Assembly (NCBI GenBank): GCA_013327885.1
Contig: JABUMY010000024.1
Location: forward strand, 1-43,558
Source: Flavisolibacter longurius
GTDB taxonomy: Bacteria > Bacteroidota > Bacteroidia > Chitinophagales > Chitinophagaceae
Reading direction: 5' to 3'
Length of the DNA stretch: 43,558 nt
In this document: positions 8,391-15,169 of the stretch, piece after piece
Position numbering within the stretch: position 1 is the first letter of the stretch
How the letters are laid out: each line of letters begins with the position of its first letter
Notes under the pieces: generated by a model
The model's input: the letters and a program-made list of their open reading frames with translations, nothing else
The model's database searches: none
Told to the model about the DNA's origin: nothing
Translations under genes and position numbers: made by a program

Positions 8391-9875
8391 ATGACACTAA
8401 AACAATCATTGACAACAAGCTTGCTGGTAGCCGCCACCGCTATCGGCAGCATCTGGGGATACGACCAGGTAAAACAACATGACGGAACCAGTGTACTGAC
8501 CGATAACGGCTTGTTTAAAACAGCCAGTTACGTGGAAAGCCCGCTGATCGATCCGGGTGTGGATTTTGAAAAAGCCGCAACAAAGGCCGTTCCGGCCGTC
8601 GTGCATATCAAAACCGTTTCCAAGGCAAGGCAGGTAGCCGTGCCCCGTGGAGAGGCCAACCCGTTCCGCGAATTTTTTGGCGATGGCTTTGACGAGATGT
8701 TGGGTGGCCGCCAGACCGTTCCGCAGGTAAAAAGAGGCGCCGGTTCAGGTGTGATCCTTTCCGCTGACGGCTACATTGTTACCAACAACCACGTAGTGGA
8801 TGGCGCCGATGAACTGATGGTGACCCTGAGCAATAACAAAAGCTACAAAGGTAAAGTGGTGGGTACAGATCCCAGCAGCGACCTTGCCGTGGTAAAGATT
8901 GACGCCACTAAGCTTCCGTTTCTAACCTTTGCCAATTCCGATGATGTGCGGCTTGGGCAATGGGTACTCGCTATTGGCTATCCCCTGAACCTTGACGCTA
9001 CGGTAACATCCGGCATTGTCAGTGCCAAGGCAAGAAGCATTGGCATCAACAGCCGCAACAGCAAAACACCGTTGGAAGCCTTTATTCAAACGGATGCAGC
9101 CATTAACCCCGGCAACAGTGGTGGTGCTTTGGTGAATACGAATGGTGACCTTATCGGCATCAACAGCGCCATTGCTTCGCCAACGGGATCTTATGCTGGT
9201 TATGGCTATGCGATTCCCTCGAACATGGTCAACAAGATTGCCGCGGACATTATCAAATACGGCAGTACAAAACGGGCTTACCTGGGTGTGATGTTTGGCA
9301 ACGGGCAGAGTGAAGAAGAACTGGCCAAAACGAAGACCGTGGATGGAGTTTACATCGTAGAAGTTTCGAAAGGAAGTGCGGCTGCCGAAGCAGGTTTGCA
9401 GAAAGGGGATGTGATCACCGGCTTAAATGGAGCCAGGATCACCACCGGTACGCAGGTGATTGAAAGAATTGCAGCCATGCGTCCGGGCGAAAAGGTGACG
9501 CTTACTTATAACCGCGATGGTGCCGATAAAACGGTATCGCTTACCCTGAAAGGTGAAGCCGGAACTTATGCAGCGTTAACCGGGAAAGCAACCGAACAAC
9601 TGGGAGCATCTTTTGAAAACCTTTCAAAAGAAAAAGCAGCCGGACTGGGACTGACCGGCGGTGTGCAAATCAAAAGCCTGAAGCCGGGAATCCTGAGCGA
9701 ACAAACCCGCATCCGTGAAGGTTTTGTGGTGACAAAAGTGAATGGTAAAAAAATAAGCACAACAGAAGAACTGACCACAGCCCTGCAGGCAGCCGGCAGT
9801 AGCGCCATCATCAGCGGCGTGTATTCTTCGCAGCCGCAACGCGAATACCAGTATGCCCTGAACGACCTGGGCTAA
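8391..9875 (+). CDS. DegP/HtrA (Do) family periplasmic serine protease
   Basis: A 494-aa envelope quality-control protease/chaperone. An N-terminal hydrophobic segment (about residues 6-22) acts as signal or anchor. The trypsin-like domain carries the full triad: H134 (NNHVVD), D164 (SSDLAVVK) and S243 (GNSGGALV). A first PDZ domain follows at about 290-390 (AYLGV, then GSAAAEAGLQKGD), and a second, shorter PDZ-like region at about 400-485 (GVQIKSLKPG, then REGFVVTKVNG). The length and two-PDZ layout fit Do-type proteases that degrade or refold misfolded envelope proteins. The gene is monocistronic: it diverges from the DUF3857 pair and ends at a strong terminator. A weak -7-like TAAGATTG lies at 8360-8367. 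Confidence 0.95.
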   Translation: MTLKQSLTTSLLVAATAIGSIWGYDQVKQHDGTSVLTDNGLFKTASYVESPLIDPGVDFEKAATKAVPAVVHIKTVSKARQVAVPRGEANPFREFFGDGFDEMLGGRQTVPQVKRGAGSGVILSADGYIVTNNHVVDGADELMVTLSNNKSYKGKVVGTDPSSDLAVVKIDATKLPFLTFANSDDVRLGQWVLAIGYPLNLDATVTSGIVSAKARSIGINSRNSKTPLEAFIQTDAAINPGNSGGALVNTNGDLIGINSAIASPTGSYAGYGYAIPSNMVNKIAADIIKYGSTKRAYLGVMFGNGQSEEELAKTKTVDGVYIVEVSKGSAAAEAGLQKGDVITGLNGARITTGTQVIERIAAMRPGEKVTLTYNRDGADKTVSLTLKGEAGTYAALTGKATEQLGASFENLSKEKAAGLGLTGGVQIKSLKPGILSEQTRIREGFVVTKVNGKKISTTEELTTALQAAGSSAIISGVYSSQPQREYQYALNDLG

Positions 9876-9913
9876 ACGAAATTTAGTTGATTGTTGGTTT
9901 TGGTTATAGAAAA

Positions 9914-9942
9914 TGTCCCGCCCCCGTGGCGGGCATTTTTTT
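9914..9942 (+). terminator. intrinsic terminator after the HtrA gene
   Basis: The stem CCCGCC/GGCGGG (9917-9922 with 9928-9933), with a 5-nt loop, is followed by a run of seven T (9936-9942), 40 bp past the stop. Confidence 0.9.
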
Positions 9943-9947
9943 GGACG

Positions 9948-10018
9948 AGAAACGAAAAACGAGAAACGAGAGAAGTCAGACGAAAAACGTCAAAATTCAA
10001 AATTCAAACGAGAAACCG
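9948..10018. repeat. short-period repeat tract 3 (unit about acgagaa)
   Basis: Drifting copies acgagaa, acgaaaa, acgagaa, acgagag, then acgaaaa, cgtcaaaattcaaaattcaa and acgagaa. It starts directly after the HtrA terminator, in the 309-bp gap before the response regulator. Confidence 0.65.
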
Positions 10019-10069
10019 TTGCTTTACCATTTTGAAACCAGGTTTACATTAGCCAGAATCAAAGTAACC

Positions 10070-10128
10070 TATTAACCAATTTACTTATCAACTTATCAAC
10101 CATTCAACCATTCAACCTATTAACCTTC
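10070..10128. repeat. short-period repeat tract 4 (units cttatcaa / ccattcaa)
   Basis: Successive near-copies: attaacca, atttacttatcaa, cttatcaa, ccattcaa, ccattcaa, cctattaacc. It lies in the same gap as tract 3 but has a different unit. Nothing else was found in this gap apart from the promoter of the response regulator. Confidence 0.65.
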
Positions 10129-10146
10129 CACTCCCAACTCGTGAAC

Positions 10147-10179
10147 TTGTAAACTTTCCCTTCCTCCTGCGTAATTTTA
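10147..10179 (+). promoter_or_regulatory. possible leaderless promoter TTG-N22-TAATTTTA
   Basis: TAATTTTA at 10172-10179 (one mismatch from TAnnTTTG) with TTG at 10147-10149. The -7 box ends 5 nt before the ATG, so a normal start site would fall on the start codon. An alternative promoter with a longer leader is TACATTAG at 10045-10052. Confidence 0.4.
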
Positions 10180-10184
10180 ACCGC

Positions 10185-10874
10185 ATGAAAGTCTTGGTGA
10201 TTGAAGATGAAAAGGCCTTGCGGGAAACGATACAAACCTACCTGGAAAAACAGGGCTTTACCTGCGAGGCAGTGGCTGATTTCCGGGCAGGGCTGGAAAA
10301 GGTGCAGCAGTATACCTACGATTGCGTGGTAGTGGATATTGGCTTACCCCTGGGCAGCGGGCTGGATATTGTTCGCGAACTGAAACTTATGGAAGCCAGA
10401 GCGGGTATCATCATAATTTCTGCAAAAGCATCACTCGAAGACAAACTCACAGGCCTTGAATTGGGATCCGATGATTACCTCACCAAACCTTTTCATCTTT
10501 CTGAACTCAATGCAAGGATCCATGCCATTATCCGCAGGCGCAATTTTGGTGGGAGCAAAGCCATTGCCTTTCACGAGATCAGGCTGGAACCGGAATCGCA
10601 GGCCGTTTCCGTGGAAGGCAAGAACGTGGAGCTTACCGAAAAGGAATACCAGTTGCTGGAATACTTTATCGCCAACCAGCGGCGTGTGCTTACCAAAGGC
10701 GCCATTGCCACGCATATTTGGGGTGATGAATACGAGCAGGTAAGCAACTATGATTTTATTTATACGCATATCAAAAACCTGCGGAAAAAACTGGTGGACG
10801 CCGGAAGCTTAGACTACATTAAAACGGTTTACGGAACCGGTTACCGGTTTACGGATAACCAGGTGAGAAGCTAG
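10185..10874 (+). CDS. OmpR/PhoB-type response regulator
   Basis: A 229-aa two-component transcription factor. The receiver domain (1-115) has the acidic pocket E7/D8, the phosphoacceptor D51 (VVVDIGLP), a switch serine at S79 and the conserved K101 (LTKPF). The winged-helix DNA-binding domain (about 130-224) ends in the family signature YIKTVYGTGYRF. It is encoded just before its cognate histidine kinase with a 71-bp gap. When phosphorylated by the kinase it should bind promoter DNA; targets are not visible. The ATG may be at the transcription start itself (see the promoter entry). Length and motif order are standard. Confidence 0.95.
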   Translation: MKVLVIEDEKALRETIQTYLEKQGFTCEAVADFRAGLEKVQQYTYDCVVVDIGLPLGSGLDIVRELKLMEARAGIIIISAKASLEDKLTGLELGSDDYLTKPFHLSELNARIHAIIRRRNFGGSKAIAFHEIRLEPESQAVSVEGKNVELTEKEYQLLEYFIANQRRVLTKGAIATHIWGDEYEQVSNYDFIYTHIKNLRKKLVDAGSLDYIKTVYGTGYRFTDNQVRS

Positions 10875-10918
10875 TGGCGAGTAGCTAGTAGCCAGTTGCC
10901 AGTAGCGAGTAGTAGGGA
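10866..10918. repeat. short-period repeat tract 5 (unit about agtagc) inside an operon
   Basis: Copies gctagtggcg, agtagcta, gtagcca, gttgcca, gtagcg, agtag, tag lie between the regulator and kinase genes. It begins at the regulator stop codon, so the tract would be transcribed within the bicistronic mRNA. Confidence 0.65.
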
Positions 10919-10945
10919 ACTACTTAGGAAGTAAAAAAGAACAGT

Positions 10946-12223
10946 ATGAAATTGCTCACCCGCACCACGCTTTATTTTTTAGCTGCGATGGTCCCGCTGC
11001 TGGCAGTGGGAGGGTACTTGCTTTTCTATCAATTTAGCAACGAGATCAACAAGCGGGTGGACCGCGAACTGGTTTCAGAGGAAGTGCAATGGATCCGCTA
11101 CCTGCAAACCGCAACAGCAGGCGGCAGCCGTTTTGCCCTGCGGTCGCCGGACATCCTGATTTACCCGGTGCGGGACGAACCAACGCTTTACCCTGAGATC
11201 AAAAGCACGGTTGACAAACGAGAAGAGACAAATGAGCAGGTCACCTTCCGGCAACTCAGCCATGTGGTGCTGGTGAGGGGCATTCCATACCAGATCATCA
11301 TTCGCAAATCGCAGGAGCAAAAATCTGCCCTCGTTGCCAACGTTACCTGGATCATGCTGCTGGTTTTTGGCGGCTTGTTTGGCGCCATGATGCTGTTCAA
11401 TTGGTTTATCAGTCAAAAGGTCTGGCAGCCTTTCCGGAAAACCCTGCAAAAAATTCGTACGATGGAGCTGGGCAAAATGCCGGCTGTGCATTTTGAAGAA
11501 ACAGCCACAGAAGAATTTTCCGAGCTCAATGCTTCGCTCAACACCATGACCCAAAAGATCTACAGTGATTACCGCTCGATGAAAGAGTTTACCGAAAACG
11601 CCGCCCATGAAATGCAAACACCGCTGGCGGTAGCGCAGTCCAAGCTTGAGCTGCTGCTACAGGACGAATCCTTGCAGGAATCGCAAGGTGAGGCCATTGC
11701 ACAGGCCAGCATGGCGCTTGGCCGGTTGGGCAAATTAAACCAGTCGCTGCTCCTGCTGGCCAAGATCGAAAACAACCAGTATAAAGCAACGGAGCCGGTA
11801 AGTATGGCCGAAACCACCCGCAAATACCTCCGCCAGTTCGACGAATTAATCAAAGACAAAAACCTGCAGGTGCATACCGAGTTCTGGGCCAACTTTTTTG
11901 TCTGGATCCATCCTTCGCTTGCCGATTCGCTGGTGAGCAACCTGCTGGGCAATGCCATAAAATTTAATTATAGCGGTGGTGAGATCCAGGTCAGCATCTC
12001 CGAAAAAGAATTTTGCATTGCCAACACCAGCCGCCTGCCTGCCATTGACCCTGACCGCCTTTACAAGCGTTTCCATACGGCCGGCAACACCGGCGAACCT
12101 TCCACTGGCCTTGGATTGGCCATTGTAAAGGGGATCGCCGATAATCATAACCTCCTTATCACGTATGATAAAGAAGGAAAGACCCACCGATTTTGCCTGT
12201 CGAAAAAAGGCGAGAACACCTGA
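10946..12223 (+). CDS. membrane-bound sensor histidine kinase
   Basis: A 425-aa kinase paired with the preceding regulator. It has two transmembrane helices (about 8-28 and 131-152) enclosing a periplasmic sensor of about 100 residues. A HAMP-like linker follows (about 155-205). The dimerisation/phosphoacceptor domain has H221 in ENAAHEMQTPL. The ATPase domain shows an N-box (NLLGNAIKFN) and a GLGLAIVKG G-box near the C-terminus. It autophosphorylates on H221 and passes phosphate to D51 of the regulator. The sensed signal is unknown because the sensor region has no recognised fold. The ATPase domain is compact, with a short F-box region. Confidence 0.93.
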   Translation: MKLLTRTTLYFLAAMVPLLAVGGYLLFYQFSNEINKRVDRELVSEEVQWIRYLQTATAGGSRFALRSPDILIYPVRDEPTLYPEIKSTVDKREETNEQVTFRQLSHVVLVRGIPYQIIIRKSQEQKSALVANVTWIMLLVFGGLFGAMMLFNWFISQKVWQPFRKTLQKIRTMELGKMPAVHFEETATEEFSELNASLNTMTQKIYSDYRSMKEFTENAAHEMQTPLAVAQSKLELLLQDESLQESQGEAIAQASMALGRLGKLNQSLLLLAKIENNQYKATEPVSMAETTRKYLRQFDELIKDKNLQVHTEFWANFFVWIHPSLADSLVSNLLGNAIKFNYSGGEIQVSISEKEFCIANTSRLPAIDPDRLYKRFHTAGNTGEPSTGLGLAIVKGIADNHNLLITYDKEGKTHRFCLSKKGENT

Positions 12224-12400
12224 CTTATCCCTCGAAAAAACAATTTTGCCACTTTCCTTCGCTATGAAAAAGGCAGAATTCCGTACTTTGCCCCGCACAG
12301 AAAAAGGCCCGTTTTGGGTGTTTTTGGTAAGGGATCGGAACCTCAGCTTCGAATCAAAAGAACCATTCGTTAAAACGAAAGGGATACCGGCTCGCTCCTT

Positions 12401-12408
12401 TACATTTG
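12401..12408 (+). promoter_or_regulatory. -7 promoter element TACATTTG
   Basis: A perfect TAnnTTTG 25 bp before the ATG of the adenylate cyclase gene. No clear -33 box at 17-23 bp. Confidence 0.55.
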
Positions 12409-12433
12409 CAAAAATTATCGCGATTTCAACCAT

Positions 12434-14356
12434 ATGTCCGAACCATTTCACCAATTGGCTGCCATTCTGTTTGTCGACATCGTCGGCTACACGGCCATGA
12501 TGCAGGAAGATGAGAAAGAGGCTGTAAAAAAGATCAATCACTTTCGCGAGGTGCTGGAGATCATTGCCGGTGAACTGGACGGAAAGATCATTCAATACTA
12601 TGGCGATGGTTGCCTTATCCTGTTCAACAGCGCCACCGATTCGGCCGAATTTGCCAAGCTTCTCCAGGCCGACCTCCACGAAGAACCCGTTGTGCCGGTG
12701 CGCATCGGTATTCACATGGGCGATGTGCTGCTGCACGGGGCTAATGTGTTTGGCGATGTGGTGAACATTGCTTCCCGTCTCCAGGCACAGGCGCCCGCCG
12801 GTGGCATTTATGTTTCGGAAATGGTGTACCGCAACATAGTGAACAAGCAAGGACTGGATTGTGTTTTTATCAAGGAAGAAAAGCTAAAGAACATCAAAGA
12901 AACGGTGCGCATTTACGAGTTGCTGACACCTTACAGCGAACCGGCGCCGGCTGCCCTGCCCGAACGGCCGCTAAAGCAAAAATCAAAAACCAGCATCGCC
13001 GTTCTGCCTTTCTTCAACATGAGCAACGACCAGGACCAGGAATATTTCAGCGATGGCCTGACGGAAGATATCATTACCCAGCTTTCCAAGATCAAGGCGT
13101 TGAAAGTAGTCTCCCGTACCTCGGTGATGCAATACAAAAAAGCACCCAAGCATGTAAAGGAGATCGGGCGGGAACTGGGTGTTTCCGTTATCCTCGAGGG
13201 CAGTGTGCAGCGGTCGCTCGACCAGGTACGCATCACGGCACAGTTGATCGATGCAGCTACCGACGAACACCTTTGGGCCGACTCCTACGACCGTAACGTA
13301 AAAGATATTTTTTCAATTCAGCGGGAAGTGGCGCTGGCCATTGCCGATGTGCTGAATGCTAAACTCTCGCAGCAGGAAACAAAGCAGCTTGACCAGAATC
13401 CCACCCAAAACCTGGAGGCCTATGACCTTTACCTCCGTGGCAAATTTTTGGTGGAGAAGCGTACCAAAGAAGAACTGCTCGGTGCCCGTGACCTGTTTGA
13501 ACAATCCGTTGGCAAGGACAGCAATTTTGCCAACGCTTATTCAGGCCTGGCGGTAACCTACCTGCTGGCCTCTTACCGTGGCTACGAAGATCCTGTACGC
13601 ATGCTGTGGATGGCCAAAAAATACATTGACCTGGCACTGGCGCTAGATCCGCAGTCGGAAGAAAGCCAGGCAGCACTGGGCTATTGGTACCACCAAAAGT
13701 TCGACTGGCATGCAGCGGAAATCACCTACCGTCGGTCCATCGATCTCAATCCCAACCAGTCGAATGTTTATTTATGGCTGGGCCTTTTGCTCGAAGGAAA
13801 AGGCGAAACCGATGCGGCGATAAAGATCTATGAAACCGGCTGCAACATTAACCCGGGCTGGGATTACCTGACGGTAAACCAGGTGCGTTGCCTGGCCAAC
13901 GCAGGTAAAAAAGAAGACGCTATCGAACTGCAAAAAAAGCTGATCGAACGGAACAGCGACAGCCCCGACGATTGGCAGGAATTCAACAACGAGCTGGCAA
14001 GGCTGTACTGGCATGTGGGACAAACCGAAGAAGCCATTGAAGCGGCGGAGAAAAGCGGTGACCGTGGCCTGGTAAAACTTTTCCGCGAAGGCGACAACAG
14101 TGACATGGTGCGGGCCGTTGACGAAAAATACGAAGGCCTGAAAAAAAGGAGCGATCACATTTCGCAATTGTGGATGGGGATCGACTATGCCAGGGCCGGT
14201 GCCCGCGAAAAAGCCCTTGATTGCTTCAACAATGCCATTGCCCTGCGTGATGTTGCCGTTACTTACCTATTGGTGGGGCATTACGACTTTATCAATATCA
14301 AATACCTCAACATGGCGCTCATTACCCGCAAGCTGCGTATGCTGGTGAACTTTTAG
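12434..14356 (+). CDS. class III adenylate/guanylate cyclase with TolB-like and TPR regions
   Basis: A 640-aa soluble protein. The class III cyclase domain (about 5-165) has the metal-binding aspartates D15 (FVDIVG) and D58 (YYGDG), base-recognition K51 and D108 (FGDVVN), and transition-state N111 and R115 (NIASRL). The K/D pair suggests ATP, so cAMP is the likely product. Residues about 175-310 (IAVLPFFNMS, then YFSDGLTEDI and LEGSVQRS) match the TolB-like nucleotide-cyclase-associated domain. Residues about 325-620 are TPR repeats that should bind a partner protein. No transmembrane segment was seen. It is preceded by its own promoter and is not in the two-component operon. Confidence 0.9.
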   Translation: MSEPFHQLAAILFVDIVGYTAMMQEDEKEAVKKINHFREVLEIIAGELDGKIIQYYGDGCLILFNSATDSAEFAKLLQADLHEEPVVPVRIGIHMGDVLLHGANVFGDVVNIASRLQAQAPAGGIYVSEMVYRNIVNKQGLDCVFIKEEKLKNIKETVRIYELLTPYSEPAPAALPERPLKQKSKTSIAVLPFFNMSNDQDQEYFSDGLTEDIITQLSKIKALKVVSRTSVMQYKKAPKHVKEIGRELGVSVILEGSVQRSLDQVRITAQLIDAATDEHLWADSYDRNVKDIFSIQREVALAIADVLNAKLSQQETKQLDQNPTQNLEAYDLYLRGKFLVEKRTKEELLGARDLFEQSVGKDSNFANAYSGLAVTYLLASYRGYEDPVRMLWMAKKYIDLALALDPQSEESQAALGYWYHQKFDWHAAEITYRRSIDLNPNQSNVYLWLGLLLEGKGETDAAIKIYETGCNINPGWDYLTVNQVRCLANAGKKEDAIELQKKLIERNSDSPDDWQEFNNELARLYWHVGQTEEAIEAAEKSGDRGLVKLFREGDNSDMVRAVDEKYEGLKKRSDHISQLWMGIDYARAGAREKALDCFNNAIALRDVAVTYLLVGHYDFINIKYLNMALITRKLRMLVNF

Positions 14357-14463
14357 GCAGGATGTAAAGGAGCCATTTCCGTTCATGTAATTCCGGCTGC
14401 CCTACTTAGGCAATTTTGCTATCTTACGCACTTGTTTTGGAGAGGCTCCATTAACCCTTTACC

Positions 14464-15168
14464 ATGCTTATGAGGAAACAACTTTACCTTTTTTTCGCCC
14501 TGGCCATTTCAGGTCCTGTTTTTTCGCAGGCCGATTCTGTCTTGTTTGCCGCCGCCCTTCAACCGCGGGTGCATACAAATCCTGGCGACCCTTTGTATTC
14601 CGGTCGGCAATACACAGGTTACGAATTCAATGTAAAAGGAAACCAGTTTTATGGTTCGGAAGGTTGGCAAAAAAGCGTTATCCGTTACCGTGATATTACC
14701 TACGCCGGCATCAATTTAAAATACGAGCAGGTGAAGGACGAAGTGCTGGTGCTGCATCCCAACGGGTTTACACCGGTTGTTTTGTTTACGCCACGCATCC
14801 ATTCCTTTACCCTTGGCGACAAACAATTTGTGAACCTGCCCGAAACCGAAGTGGTGCCATACAAAGCAGGTCTTTACGAAGTGCTGGCCACCGGTCCCAT
14901 AAACCTCTACGCCAAACGCTCCATGTTGCTGGAAGAATCCATTGTCTCCAATGCCTTGGAACGGGAGTTTGTTTACACCTATTCGTATTATGTAAAAAAA
15001 GACGGGGTGTTCCAGTCCGTTAAAAACGAAAAAACAATCTTGCAATTGGTAGGCGACAAACGAAAAGAAGCCAAATCGCTGCTAAAAAAAGCCGGTATCA
15101 AATTCAGGAAAGCGCCGGAAGAAGCACTGCTTACCATCGTTAATTATTATAACCAGTCCAGCCGTTGA
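14464..15168 (+). CDS. exported hypothetical protein, first gene of a TonB-receptor operon
   Basis: A 234-aa protein with a signal peptide (residues 1-22, ending PVFSQ) and a beta-rich body with many Tyr and Phe residues. The C-terminal 40 residues are lysine-rich and helical (KEAKSLLKKAGIKFRKAPEEALL). No known domain is recognised. It is followed after 1 nt by the TonB-dependent receptor gene, so the two are almost certainly co-translated and the product is likely an envelope accessory of that receptor. An internal Met at residue 3 gives an alternative start with an equally good signal peptide. TATCTTAC at 14420-14427 may be its -7 element. Confidence 0.75.
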   Translation: MLMRKQLYLFFALAISGPVFSQADSVLFAAALQPRVHTNPGDPLYSGRQYTGYEFNVKGNQFYGSEGWQKSVIRYRDITYAGINLKYEQVKDEVLVLHPNGFTPVVLFTPRIHSFTLGDKQFVNLPETEVVPYKAGLYEVLATGPINLYAKRSMLLEESIVSNALEREFVYTYSYYVKKDGVFQSVKNEKTILQLVGDKRKEAKSLLKKAGIKFRKAPEEALLTIVNYYNQSSR

Positions 15169-15169
15169 T

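Noticed and set aside
9948-10128. Possible CRISPR array
   Set aside because: Units are 7-8 nt with drift and no constant-length unique spacers; no cas gene nearby.
12264-12433. A start codon with MKKAEF in frame upstream of the cyclase
   Set aside because: The frame overlaps the cyclase start out of phase, has no domain, and a -7 box lies inside it.
11846-12850. 334-codon minus-strand frame across the end of the histidine kinase and the start of the cyclase
   Set aside because: It overlaps two genes with clear catalytic motifs, and its sequence shows no domain or signal peptide.
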